Counted from the first letter of the stretch, positions 10,734 through 21,012 are shown. The stretch: 64,000 bases of DNA from Fusarium oxysporum f. sp. lycopersici 4287 (GCF_000149955.1 NC_030988.1:1698109-1762108), one strand, 5' to 3'. The notes: a model not told the origin generated them from the letters alone. Numbers and translations: made by a program.

Positions 10734-11924
10734 ATGGTTTTTTGTTACAACATGGAAAACCACAAAGCCAGAAATGGAAGTGACCTTTTTGACTTTAGCG
10801 TCAGCTATATACAAGAGTTAAACGGCAAAGTGATTAAGGTTAAAACAAAATTAAAAAAGAACGCGAATCAAGGACACGTCAAGATGAAAAGAAGTAGAGA
10901 CTCAACGGATGATCAAAAAGGCTCACATGCACAAAAGAAAGTTAAGAATGGCAAATCTATCCCTTTCGTACATCTTTCGAAAAATGACGTTCGGACCGGC
11001 TCCGCGGACTTTACCACAAACATGTATAGTTCACGCAACAACAAGAGAAAAATAGAAGAAATGGGCGGCCAGGACGAGCCTGATTCAGACCGACCAGCTA
11101 AGCGCCTGCATCATGACCATGTCATGCAAGAGGAAGTTATAATGCATAGCCCACGTAACAATAAGAGAAATAGGGAAGAAATGAGCGGACAGGTCGAGCC
11201 TGATTCAGACCGATCAGCTAAGCGCGTGGATCATGGCCAAGGTGTTACATGGGCCGATAACGTTGACGGTCCACGCAGCAATAAGAGAAACATTGATGAA
11301 ATGAACGGGCAGCTCGGGTTGGAGTCAGACCGACCAGCTAAGCGCTTGGACCATGGCTACAATACCATGCCTGCTGCCAGCGATCATGATATCATGCAAG
11401 ATGAAGCCCAACCGAACCAAGGATTGGGGGGTGAGATGACCGTCTACGCCAATCGAGTTAGGGTCTATCATCGACTTTTGGAGATGGATATCGACGAAAC
11501 CCTATGTAACGCGTTGAACGTAGTCTATGCAAGCGATATCACAATTTTGGCCACAGCCATCCATGACTCTCCGCAACACATCCGTTTGTGGGCTTTACAG
11601 CAATTTGATGAGAAATTCAGAAGAACTATCATCGACCTCATGTCGGACATTGAAAGGCAAAAGGAAAATAACGACCCTAAGTCTGCTCTCCCTACCATCA
11701 TGACAGACTCGTTGGTCCGTGAACGCGTTGTCGGGACCGGGACCTGTGTAGTATGCGAAGATGGATTTTGCAGTGAAAATAAGAAAAGCCCGGTAGATGT
11801 CGAAGACGTCGTTTGGAAAGACTGCGGCGCTCATTTAATGCATCTAGAGTGTTTTCGCCGACAAGTCTTGGAAGGCAAAATGCCTCTCAAGGGCCTCTGC
11901 ACATGTATCGATAACGTTTGCTAG
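10734..11924 (+). CDS. basic, probably nuclear repeat protein with C-terminal RING-like zinc motif
   Basis: A single exon of 396 codons from the ATG at 10734 (a second Met at 10749 is also possible). The N-terminal 100 residues are Lys-rich. Residues about 100-220 hold three tandem 40-residue units, each with a core of the type NNKR..EEM.GQ..PDSDR.AKR followed by a His-containing linker; the KR and AKR elements look like nuclear localisation signals. A folded, mostly helical region follows (around YANRVRVYHRLLEMD). The C-terminus has a metal-binding pattern: CVVC, then CGAHLMHLECF, then CTC, like a compact RING finger with one His. RING domains usually recruit E2 ubiquitin enzymes. The DNA repeats are exactly 120 bp and in register. 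I do not recognise the whole protein; a nuclear ubiquitin-ligase-like role is only an inference. Confidence 0.7.
   Translation: MVFCYNMENHKARNGSDLFDFSVSYIQELNGKVIKVKTKLKKNANQGHVKMKRSRDSTDDQKGSHAQKKVKNGKSIPFVHLSKNDVRTGSADFTTNMYSSRNNKRKIEEMGGQDEPDSDRPAKRLHHDHVMQEEVIMHSPRNNKRNREEMSGQVEPDSDRSAKRVDHGQGVTWADNVDGPRSNKRNIDEMNGQLGLESDRPAKRLDHGYNTMPAASDHDIMQDEAQPNQGLGGEMTVYANRVRVYHRLLEMDIDETLCNALNVVYASDITILATAIHDSPQHIRLWALQQFDEKFRRTIIDLMSDIERQKENNDPKSALPTIMTDSLVRERVVGTGTCVVCEDGFCSENKKSPVDVEDVVWKDCGAHLMHLECFRRQVLEGKMPLKGLCTCIDNVC
11030..11390 (+). repeat. three tandem 120-bp coding repeats
   Basis: Three units with exact 120-bp spacing; the core AAGAGAAA, GAAATG, TCAGACCGA and CAGCTAAGCGC blocks recur at the same offset in each. 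Indels are absent and most differences are substitutions, so the frame is kept. Confidence 0.9.
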
Positions 11925-12271
11925 ATCCAACACACAACTTTCAATTTCAATGAGAGTAAATAGTAGGAGAATAGGCACGTAAGGAACAAATCATCCCAAA
12001 AACGTATGTTTTATGGATTTTAGGGGATTTGTAGTATGTTCTTGAAATAAACCTAGGTAGTTTCATGTTTTTTAAATAGTCATAGCTTGTCACAGGCACT
12101 ATTTAATATGAATATCTGGCTTCCTTGAACTCATTGCGTACCCTGTACCTTGCTCTTTGCCTATGAGATAAGTATTCCTCCACATACAGAAGAGACATAA
12201 CAAAGTACAGCAACTTCCAATGGCGCATCCCAGTCAGCCTGTCAAAGCAATGCATGGGCCTCTAGAATCAT
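11925..12271. other. convergent 3' region
   Basis: A space between two converging genes with no open frame of interest; expected to hold both 3' UTRs. Confidence 0.55.
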
Positions 12272-12943
12272 CTACACCGGGACGATTTCTCCCGTACCGT
12301 ACGCCATATTCTTAACCTTTGATTCCATCTGTAGAGGATTACCTAGAACGCTTGGACAGCGTGGTTGATTACTTATAGTCAGATCTAGGCTACATTTCTC
12401 GTCGACGCCATATTTGCAAACGGCGTCATTGATGTTGTACAATTGATAATTCTGTGCGACCCAACTCGTAGGTTGGCTGGAGCATGACGAGACATAATTC
12501 ATGCTATTTGCGGCTGACAGGGGCAGTTTACCTTCGTGAAGCAAATGTCGACATTCCAATGTGTCGACAATCTCGTATAACATCTGGATCCCGCCACCGA
12601 TCTGGAGGTCGTCGATGGCTGATGCACCGAAACCTAGGAAATTCCAAGCATCGTACGAAATATCATACGCACCTCCGGACTTATCAATACGTAGAAGATG
12701 AAGGAAGCGCCCCTCATTTGAGACTTTGACGCATATTCCATCGCATCCGACGTCCAAAGGCCAGTAAGCGATACGATTCGTATCAACCTTACAGCCCAAG
12801 ACTCCTGCGGAGCTAGAGTACTCTGCGTGGGGGGTAATGAACGCGAAGCCACGAGAAGTCAGACGACTAGCGTAGACATCTGATATCCAGAGAGAAACGG
12901 TGTAGGCTAAGAAAGTCTGCCAAAGTTGCGAGGCTGACCGCAT
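12272..12943 (-). CDS. secreted Cys-containing protein of unknown function (effector-like)
   Basis: A single exon of 223 codons. The first 25-30 residues form a plausible signal peptide (a hydrophobic stretch around FLAYTVSLWISDVYA). The mature part contains SSSAGVLGCKV, a CDGICVKVS segment, LLRIDKSGGAYDISYDAWNF and about eight Cys, consistent with disulfide bonds. The Gly/Ala-Tyr-Asp core recalls double-psi beta-barrel secreted proteins such as barwin-like or cerato-platanin-like folds, but I cannot assign a family from the sequence alone. Conserved secreted proteins of this kind are frequent in plant- and insect-associated fungi. The gene overlaps nothing and converges with the repeat protein on its left. 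Confidence 0.65.
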   Translation of the reverse strand: MRSASQLWQTFLAYTVSLWISDVYASRLTSRGFAFITPHAEYSSSAGVLGCKVDTNRIAYWPLDVGCDGICVKVSNEGRFLHLLRIDKSGGAYDISYDAWNFLGFGASAIDDLQIGGGIQMLYEIVDTLECRHLLHEGKLPLSAANSMNYVSSCSSQPTSWVAQNYQLYNINDAVCKYGVDEKCSLDLTISNQPRCPSVLGNPLQMESKVKNMAYGTGEIVPV

Positions 12944-13018
12944 GTCGAAAGGTGAGGATAGTACGTTGGCACCACGGATAAATCTCTACGGGGCCCTGGT
13001 CAATAAATATACAATGGG

Positions 13019-13342
13019 ATGGATCCGATGGAATGGCCTCCAGCGTCAAGAACCCCAGATGACAAGGTGGCAGACGGATGCGGATCTTCTCTTAACTTTC
13101 AACTCAATTTGGACTTGATCGCGTATGCTATGAGACCAATAACCGCTGAAATAGTCAACGATGTACAACCAGTCATCTTCTCCCGTCTACGGGCAAGCCC
13201 TCTATTAAGGCGGAAATTTCAGCCACACGCCAATATTCCGGAAGTGATTTCAACAAGGTTAGACAGAAAGGCTCTGGTGAACAAGACCTCGGAGCTGGAG
13301 AAAGTAGAATGGGTTGCATGGCTTCAAAGATACAATGAATGA
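13019..13342 (+). CDS. small hypothetical protein
   Basis: An open frame of 107 codons from an ATG, lying about 75 bases upstream of the divergent secreted-protein gene's start. The composition is protein-like (a hydrophobic LIAYAMRPITAEIV stretch, then a basic part), but no domain is recognised and it may be chance. Confidence 0.3.
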   Translation: MDPMEWPPASRTPDDKVADGCGSSLNFQLNLDLIAYAMRPITAEIVNDVQPVIFSRLRASPLLRRKFQPHANIPEVISTRLDRKALVNKTSELEKVEWVAWLQRYNE

Positions 13343-13565
13343 CCAACAAATGAGAGACGGGACGTCAGCAGTCTATTGATAGTTGATTGTATCTACCTGA
13401 CTAGATTAGCTTAAACTTGCTTCAGCATGCTTTCGTGAATCCGTATGTATGTTTTGGTTTTTGATCCCTATCGCTAAGTCAATCATTGTGAGTATTAACA
13501 GGGTTCATGGTGGCGAGTAGCGTATCACTGCGCTTACGAGCTTGACCATGGACACTTACGTGGTT

Positions 13566-14762
13566 TCATAGATGATTACACTCTGCAGTTGTATTTAATT
13601 GAGCAACATCTTTTGTGGCCCACAGAATCTGCGCTTGCATCTCCTTCCATCTCGCTGTTCCGTAAGTAGACCAGGGTTGAAGCGATCGCTCGTGGAGCTC
13701 TCTAAGACCGATACCTGAGCGACGGCCCTGGATATGATGTTTTCTTTTCTGGCCTAAGAACACGTCTGGCTGAAAAGAATTGATCCCGGGTAGTGAGGTC
13801 GCTTTTGCTGTTGTCGACGACGAGATCGCATCTTTCTTCGTCATTTCGTTCTCGTACTTGGAAGCTTCGAGAGACTTTTCCCTGACTGACAGAGATGCAT
13901 TAGGGATCTTATGCTCAGAAATATCATCCAAGATTGCCACAGTCTTCTTGGACACCGCTCTTGTATCGAGCCTGGCGTATGATTGTGCAGGTATGTTTCC
14001 CGTGTTGCTGTTCGCGGCGTTCGGAGTGTGTTTGTTGTGATATGTCGGAGAAATCGTACTTTGGTTGCATTTTAGGCCATCTTCTTCTGCTTCTTCAAGG
14101 CGGGGAATGATTTTCATCTGGGGATTGTCGTCCCTCTGTTGGGGTTCAAGTGCTAGAACTTCAACCGTAGCCTCGCACTTGTCTGACGGGTTGTGAGGTG
14201 GGTCCCTAATGGAAACAATCTCATCATCTGATGCACCTGCACGATCGCCGGTGCTATCACACTGGATCCTTCCAGAGATATCCTCTAAAACGATGCCAGG
14301 CGAACACTCAGGGAGACATTCTCGATCCTCTGTTTTTTGAGAGAGCCGCGAAGACCGACGCAGAGCTGACGGTTTCCTGTCTTGAGCATACTCTATTCTC
14401 ATTTTCTGTTGAGAATATTCGTCGTCTTTTATGACATCTTCGCGTCTTGGCTTCGGCACACATTTGCCATGTCTATCGTCTCCATAGGTAGAGACTGACC
14501 TGGCGATAGAAGTTGATTCCTTCCTCCTTTTACAGGAGCTGCCATTCGCCTGCACGTCCTTAATTCAGTTGTAGAGTAGTTCAAATTATTTCAAGCGACT
14601 TTGCAAGCCACTGCAGGTTTAACTTACCAAAGTGGGAGCACAGACTATGGTTTCTTCAATGGTTTCTTCCATGATAGATACGAAATAGGTACGTGCGGTC
14701 CTCAGCGAGTACTGGTGTTGCGTAGGTAGATAGTGCAAGTTCAGGTCATCGACAACCGGCAT
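13566..14762 (-). CDS. low-complexity, probably nuclear protein, two exons
   Basis: Exon 1 runs from 14762 to 14628 and exon 2 from 14549 to 13566, joined in phase 0 by a 78-nt intron with a perfect GTAAGT donor and a TGCAG acceptor; 372 residues. The ATG at 14762 is the first in frame; open sequence continues upstream without an ATG, so another first exon is possible. The N-terminal 45 residues look folded (MPVVDDLNLHYLPTQ). The rest is polar and Ser/Lys/Glu-rich with basic clusters (SCKRRKES, LRRSSRL, GQKRKHH) resembling nuclear localisation signals, and ends in a short conserved-looking segment around LRELHERSLQPW and WKEMQAQILWATK. No domain is recognised. The intron is the best evidence that this is a real gene. 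Confidence 0.6.
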
Positions 14763-15028
14763 GGATAAGGGGAATGCGATCGTGAACCATTTACTGCCAT
14801 ACGATCCTGGAGGTGGCCGAGCCACCGCATTTAATGCTTTGATTGAGGAAACAGCAGCAGAGGCTCAACCTCTCATTGGCCTTTGTGCCCCTCTAAAAGT
14901 CGAAATATATGGACCAGTGTTATGGGGCAAACAGGATCTTGCTGCGGAGCATTGCCACTTTCAGGCTAACGCTAATTAGCGCCAATTAGCGCCAACAGTC
15001 TTGCAATGCCTTTTTCTCCACAATTTCT
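14763..15028. other. intergenic with a small palindromic repeat
   Basis: Contains a GCTAATTAGC palindrome followed by a repeated GCGCCAATTA motif (about 14965-14995). An open frame at 14761-14979 (plus) overlaps the first exon of the minus gene and is not taken as coding. Confidence 0.4.
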
Positions 15029-15301
15029 ATGGGCAAGAGTAAAATGTTGGAGCCCGCCAGGTGGCTGATGTACGCAGCGGTATATTTGGCAACTCCTGCC
15101 TACGCATTCGTAGCTTTTTGTAGAAATACAACCCCAAGGTGTTTAATGAGTAAAAGTAGAGTCTTGTCTGATGCTTTTTCGCTGCAGCCTACCTTCATGG
15201 TTGTTTTCAAGGAAAACAAGATCGTGAGTGTTAACAGGGCTAGAAACTATGGTGGAGTGTTGAGGTTACTTGAAGGATGTCATGCTATGAACAAGGCGTG
15301 A
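15029..15301 (+). CDS. small putative secreted or membrane protein
   Basis: An open frame of 90 codons. The first 28 residues have a basic start and a hydrophobic core (WLMYAAVYLATPAYAFVAF) like a signal peptide or anchor. No domain is recognised; the short length and lack of context keep confidence low. Confidence 0.25.
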   Translation: MGKSKMLEPARWLMYAAVYLATPAYAFVAFCRNTTPRCLMSKSRVLSDAFSLQPTFMVVFKENKIVSVNRARNYGGVLRLLEGCHAMNKA

Positions 15302-15965
15302 GGAAAGCATTGAGAACATGAAGATCAACAGTTTCTTGGTCTCTAGGGGATCAATAATTATCAGACCTATACCGCTTGGTTTGTCTTCGTAAGTGAGAGT
15401 CTCCTCAAGCAGAATCTACACTTAAAATACGTAGAACTCGAACCTGACAGGACAAAGTTGAAGAAAAACTTTAAGAGTATTTAGAAATTACTTTATACCG
15501 TTAATACTGTAACTATCTAAATAGTAATTAATTAATTAAAATAAATTTATATGAAATATAAAAGATATGCTTTACTGCATACTGTATATTAAAATTTTAT
15601 TTTTGTTCATTTACTTAGAAATAGTGATTTTAGTGTTATTTTTTACCTCTTTTCAGTAACCAAAAGAATATTGTACTTAGTTTAAACATCTAATTTAGGC
15701 CTCTTTTTTAACCTACCTAATTAACCTATTTAGACCTACCTATAGGCAGGTTATAAGTAGCTATAGGTAGATAATTTCAAGCCTTAATTGACTTATTTAG
15801 AGAGAATTTAGATAATTTAATTAAAGCAGCCAATATTGTACCTTTTTTCTGGCCAAAATAGGTCTCCTGTATAGTTGACGCATGAGTATTATATGTATAT
15901 AAGTTGTACGAGTTGTCCACATATTCTCAGGGCTGGCAAGAAAATATCTACGCTGTAGCCTCAAC
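15302..15965. repeat. AT-rich block
   Basis: From about 15480 to 15850 the sequence is strongly AT-rich with many TTAATT and TAAATT words, and near 15730-15770 it has nested ACCTA/TAGGT repeats in both orientations. It has no coding frame. It looks like decayed repeat DNA or an AT-rich isochore patch just upstream of the Gln/Asn repeat gene. Confidence 0.6.
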
Positions 15966-17571
15966 ATGACTTCCACACCAGATAAACTAAAGCAAGAACC
16001 GCCACAAGACGACGTCCCGATGCATAGCGATGATGGTACTGAACAAGAACAAGGAAACAACTCTGGCTTGTCTAACCAGACAGATGGCAGTCAACCTAGC
16101 CAAAAAGATACAAATCAGGTTACTCAGAACAATGAGAACCAACCTGGGCAAAAGGATACAAATGACGTTGGTCAGAACAATGGAGAACAGCCTGGTCAAA
16201 TCAATGTGAATCAAGCTACTCAGAACAATGAAACCCAACCTGAGCAAAAGGATACAAATGACGTTGGTCAGAACAATGGAGAACAGCCTGGTCAAATCAA
16301 TGTGAATCAAGCTACCCAGAACAATGAAGCCCAACCTGGGCAAAAGGATGCAAATCACGTTGGTCAGATCAATGGCAATCAACCCAACTAACGAAAACCC
16401 ATTTTTATCTGGATTCTTCAAGCGTAGAGTGGATAAAGACAACTCAGCCAACAATGCCAGGGCTTTCAGCCCAGCAGTAGAAGACCCCAATCCTAAAAAG
16501 GCAAAAACAGATCACAGCTTTAGTTTTAAGCCATTTGCAGAGGCAAAAACCGCTCCTATCTCTCCAAGGGCACAAACGACAACAAGAACCTCTCCCTTTC
16601 CTGAAGATGATGGAGGTGGCGACCCTGACCTCGAAAAGGATCTAGTCGGCAGTCAAGCTTGCCCTGAGAACATGACGACGCTCGGGCTCGTAAAAGAAGG
16701 GAAAAGGCCGAGATACCTAAATGAATATAGAATTGATGGCCGAAGCATCTTACGAATTGAAACCTTGAAAGACGGCAAGTTCGACGAGAATGCCGCGGAA
16801 GTCCTACCGGTAACCGGTGGGAAGTATCAAGCCCAACATGCGGATAAGAAATGGCGTGACGTAGCTTACGTCCTGGGCGTCGCAGCGTTTGGGAGCGAAT
16901 TGAACTACGAAGACTTTCTATGCAAGCTGGATCCAGAAAACCCGTCCAAATTCAAATGGATGCAAACCATATTGATCGGAATTCGATGGGTTGACCAGAC
17001 AGTCACATTTGTGAACCGTCAATGGTGGCGCAATAATTATGAGGCAAGGGATCTGTCCGCTAAGCAAACGTATCTGGACCGCAAGGAAGACGGATACCGT
17101 TATTGGTATAAGACGCGCGATGACCCTGAATGGAGGACTCGAGTGAATCACAAGGCCTTCGAGGACTACAGGCTATTCAAGTGGGCCTTTTTCTATGAGA
17201 AAAGGTACTATCAGGCCATGAATCCTGGGCAGCGGTTTGAGATTCGAGATCGCACCAAGTCGCCATCGCCCATTGATGATGAGGTTGCCAAGTTTAGGGC
17301 GATGACGGTTGAGGAGAGCCCGAGTTCGAAGATCTATCAATCTGTCGAGACTCCTCTGCTCGACGATGACGAAGGTTTTGATTCGGATTCCCGACATAGC
17401 ACCCAGTCACGATATAAATCATCGAGTCGGCCCAAGGCGCATCGTGACGCCTCCCAGCGGGTGGAGCCAAATGGCTCACCGCGTCCTCGAAACAAACACA
17501 GGTTCAGCACAATGAGACGGTTTCAGCAACCACTGGGAATCACACCTCGCTCTATGGTAGTGGCTCATTGA
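15966..17571 (+). CDS. Gln/Asn-rich tandem-repeat protein with conserved C-terminal region, frame broken once
   Basis: Two overlapping frames look like one gene. Frame A (15966-16391) begins with an ATG and encodes a polar leader, then a 16-residue repeat of type QPGQKDTNDVGQNN. Frame B, offset by +1, runs to 17571 and continues the same protein sense immediately (NPTNENPFLSGFF). One base too many in the CCC at 16383-16385 would explain the switch. Alternatively frame B is a separate gene starting at the Met at 16372. The C-terminal 300 residues are well structured: a KKAK basic patch, then a Trp/Tyr-rich domain (WRDVAYVLGVAAFG, RWVDQTVTFVNRQWWRNNYEAR, DYRLFKWAFFYEKRYYQ) of unknown family, then a Ser/Arg tail. 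I recognise no named domain. A nuclear location is suggested by basic patches only. Confidence 0.6.
16099..16380 (+). repeat. 96-bp tandem repeat (two 48-bp half-units) in coding sequence
   Basis: Two near-perfect 96-bp copies begin at 16148 and 16244, a partial third at 16340, and a diverged half unit precedes them. Each copy divides into two 16-residue half-units. The near-identity between copies indicates recent expansion, so length variation between strains is expected. Confidence 0.9.
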
Positions 17572-19302
17572 TGGAAAATAATGGCCAGACGGTTTTTTAA
17601 AATCAACAACAGCGACAGAGGATCAAGAAGCTTACGAGATCAAACGTTTTTTTGCTAGCCGCCGTAGTACGATACCAACAACCATGACAAGTGCCTGGTC
17701 AAACATAAGGACGAAGCCTTTTCTTCTCCGTTTTCGCTCCTTTCATTATCAAACCGATATTATCCTTTCATTTGTAGAGGCTACTAAGGCTTATCCCAAG
17801 GCGCCTGAATTGCCTTGTATTTATATAATCTTTACCTTTCGCTCTGTTTATAGCTTGCAATATTTCTTTTGTATTCTTGTTTATACCTGTAGCTATATTT
17901 CTTCTCAATAGAATACCATAACCTTTCATTTTCATTTTTGTAATATTGATATCAGTAAGAGTAGATTTAGAATCTGACGTTCATTTTCTTTTCTTCTATT
18001 TTCCATCCTCCCTTTCTCCCTCCCTGTTTTGTTGTTAGTCCAACCACCGCCATCATGGCCTCCAAGGACGAACAGTATGAAGAAATGCCTGCATAAATTG
18101 CCTCAGGATGTCTCTGACAGATACGAACTCCTCGTCGTTGGGCCTATTCCGGACCATTTGCCTTAGAAGTGGCTGTATCTGTATACACGCCCATAACAGC
18201 ACCGTACAAGAATCTGTTTTCGAAGCCGTCCGTGTCAATTGACAGAGGAATCACTGTATAAGCATGGACCACAACTCGCCTATCGTCAGGCACACTTTGA
18301 CTTCATTGAGCGTGCTCGACATGGTATTTCCCGTCGTGGGAAAAGTCTAGCAAGCTACTACGGTGGACGATACCATTCTATGATACCATAGAATGTGTAT
18401 ATGCTGTTGATCGATACTCTATTGGTATGTCACCGATCTCCTTGTCGGCCTTGTGATGACTACCTCTCTGCAAATATAGAGCACAGAACTGACAAGGTGA
18501 AGGCAATTAAAACTGGCTTGACAAGTGGGGAAAAGATAACTGTAGGAGAGATTCAGCCAGGCGATCATATCCGTCATCCTATCGTTAGGACGGTCTCATG
18601 ATCAAATTTGCTCATGTATCGCAGATCTTGGCAAAATCGACATAATCAGTCGACTGTATTAAGGTCTCGAGGTTCAATACAACAAGCCCCAGCCAATCTC
18701 AACTTCATCATCATGATTCATGCGCTCCTCTGCAGCGTTGGAATTATGAACAACAAGTCAACAATGGGACTTCTCTCCTGTCGAGAACTTCATTTTGCAT
18801 TCTGCACTCTGATACTTTGGAGAGACTTTCATTTACAGTGGCTCGGGCATGAGATTTTGTAAATAGAACACAGTAGAGATTCATCTTCCAGAACAACGAA
18901 ATCACGTGAGGCAAGTTCGACAAATCATTAGATTCGTTGAACATTGCAACCAAATGTACGTACTGTACGTAGCCTAAACATTGCCAAGGTGCGATTGCAA
19001 AACGACGTCTTATTTCTCGCATCTCACCTGTCATAGTCTAGTGGCCAGAATGAACAGCAAAACTACGACGGACATGTTTTTCTTACCTGGTTTCATAGCC
19101 CATTCGTGGTGCCCAAAGTCGGCTGAATCGGATTTTACTCTGCAGTATACAGGTTACTCGCGGCCAGTTTCCAACTTGAGGGAAGTGATGAGTCCAAAAA
19201 CCACTTTCAGTGCCATATAAAGTAGCACAATGAGTACCCAGTTGGTAAGTCTTCCTCGCACTCACGTTGGGGAACGCTCTCGATACTAGTTTCATAGAGC
19301 CA
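17572..19302. other. intergenic, possible degenerate gene near 18056-18390
   Basis: Pyrimidine-rich DNA at 17950-18055 leads to an ATG in good context (CATCATGGCC at 18056), like a strong promoter and leader. The frame stops after 13 codons, and protein-like fragments continue in other frames, for example LLVVGPIPDHLP, then an AVSVYTPITAPYKNLFSKP stretch, then ERARHGISRRGKSLASYYGG. This looks like a gene broken by several frame changes. The rest shows nothing. Confidence 0.35.
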
Positions 19303-21012
19303 ATGGATGATTACGAACACTTTCAGCATCTCGCGTTACGGCCACACACCAAAACGTCACTGTCACTGATGTCGGCAGCCACGCGCGTAGCCCATAAACG
19401 ATTTGAAAATTGTACTTCCAGGCTTCTTTCTACTGATTTAACATCTTTTCCGCCTCACCAACTGGCTACTCAAGAAGATGTCGACGAGTCTCTACGAGAC
19501 TTGGTCGGTCCGGTGGATGAAACCTGGACTGAACGTGTAAACAAGTTGTCGCAATTGAAGCGCCCCCCGGAAGACAGCAGGATCACCCAGTCGATGTGGT
19601 ATCTGCTACGCGGTGGCCACCTTGATTTCGGGATTGTGGAGGATTACCTACAGCTACTAAGGTCCACAAGCCACCATGTAGAGATAGCTCCGGCTCGCAT
19701 GTTTCGGCACGATCAAAACTGTATTCAAGAGACGGAAGGGATTGACCATCCCATCATCACTCCGTTCTGTCATGAAAACAACTGGGCGTTTGCTGTTGCG
19801 TACTCAGACTGCGTCCACTGGTATGACAGTACTCCCAATACTGCTACCCTTGTACCTCCCATTGCCGGTGCTCGACCCGTCGTAGAAGGGTGGCGGGGAC
19901 CTCAGAATAATAACCTGGCAGATTCAGGCGTGTTCATGCTTATGGGCATCAAGCTTATATTACAGCGCAAACCTCATCTAAGCCAAAGGGTCGCAGATGA
20001 GCTCAACCAGTCTTTCCGTTCTTGTATATTTATCGAACTTCTTTGTCAAAAGGTTCAGCCGACCTCTACAGACCTACATCATATCAATTTAGAGCAAGTG
20101 TTAGATACAGGATATTTATCCTCAACCGCCGACCAGATAAGCCACCGACATGCGTTAACTGATGGACAACAAGAATCGTCCTTCTTCGAAGATGCGATGG
20201 CTGCGACAATAAGTGCAACTCGAGCCATTTCCTCGGCATCTTCTGTGATATGTCAAGCGGAAGAAGCCAACGCTATGAGCAGAAACCCAGAGCTGGGACC
20301 CGCCACGGACCCTGACCGCCCCCCAGGACTTTCCAGTTTACAGCCACAGCATCCGGCCAACACGTCGCGCAAGAGAAGGTCGCAACCAAGGGCCACAAGT
20401 GAGAGAGCAGAAGGCGGCGTACAGCGAATTTTGGATGATCGTAAAGTTATTTTAGATAATCTCTCACATGCCATACACTTCAAACGATCTGCCCTAGTGT
20501 CCTTTGCAGATGATCCGATTGTTCTCAGGGCACTTCTAAGATATTCAAGGACCAGTGGGAATCTTCATCGTCGCTACCACGCTGTCCTTTTCCACTGGAT
20601 GGCGGAAGATAACGAGCGAATAATAGAAATGAAATCAACGATGGGGGAGGATGCTGAGAAACGCATTAAGAGAGATTTATGGAGTTGTAACTTCTGGAAA
20701 AAGGTAAGTGATATTGGTATGAAACACGGCTTGGGGCCCTTGGTACCACTTTGTGCATTTGTAAATGACTTTAGCGGTTATCGGTTGTCAGAGGACGCCC
20801 AGGGTCCACTGATTAAAGAACTTGAAAATCGGTTGCAAAACGAAACCGACATGTTGCGTATATGGCTTCAAGATGCACGAGGACTGTGCGAGGCCATATT
20901 AGTAGGACCCACGCCTGTTGCTTCCTTCAACATTGATAAATATAACTTTCAGGCTGAGTTCGACATGACCGACGATCAATTTCGATTCTATGTTTGTTCA
21001 GGGCTCAACTAG
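19303..21012 (+). CDS. Ulp/SENP-like (C48) protease fold protein, catalytic residues substituted
   Basis: A single exon of 569 codons from the ATG at 19303. Residues about 100-220 resemble the Ulp1-type cysteine protease core: WYLLRGGHLDFGIVEDYL, then ENNWAFAVAYSDCVHWYDST, then GPQNNNLADSGVFML. In Ulp proteases these hold the His (before Trp), Asp (YDS), Gln (PQ..N) and Cys (DCG). Here the Asp (D175) and Gln (Q201) are kept, but the His position is Asn160 and the Cys position is Ser208. The C-terminal 300 residues are helical and charged, with a Ser/Arg-rich basic linker (TSRKRRSQPR). Ulp proteins cleave SUMO. This one is either inactive and a binding protein, or has a different mechanism. 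The family assignment is by motif, with moderate certainty. Confidence 0.6.
   Translation: MDDYEHFQHLALRPHTKTSLSLMSAATRVAHKRFENCTSRLLSTDLTSFPPHQLATQEDVDESLRDLVGPVDETWTERVNKLSQLKRPPEDSRITQSMWYLLRGGHLDFGIVEDYLQLLRSTSHHVEIAPARMFRHDQNCIQETEGIDHPIITPFCHENNWAFAVAYSDCVHWYDSTPNTATLVPPIAGARPVVEGWRGPQNNNLADSGVFMLMGIKLILQRKPHLSQRVADELNQSFRSCIFIELLCQKVQPTSTDLHHINLEQVLDTGYLSSTADQISHRHALTDGQQESSFFEDAMAATISATRAISSASSVICQAEEANAMSRNPELGPATDPDRPPGLSSLQPQHPANTSRKRRSQPRATSERAEGGVQRILDDRKVILDNLSHAIHFKRSALVSFADDPIVLRALLRYSRTSGNLHRRYHAVLFHWMAEDNERIIEMKSTMGEDAEKRIKRDLWSCNFWKKVSDIGMKHGLGPLVPLCAFVNDFSGYRLSEDAQGPLIKELENRLQNETDMLRIWLQDARGLCEAILVGPTPVASFNIDKYNFQAEFDMTDDQFRFYVCSGLN

Noticed and set aside
16099..16380. CRISPR-like repeats
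   Set aside because: The repeats are in-frame coding tandem units without spacers, in a eukaryotic genome.
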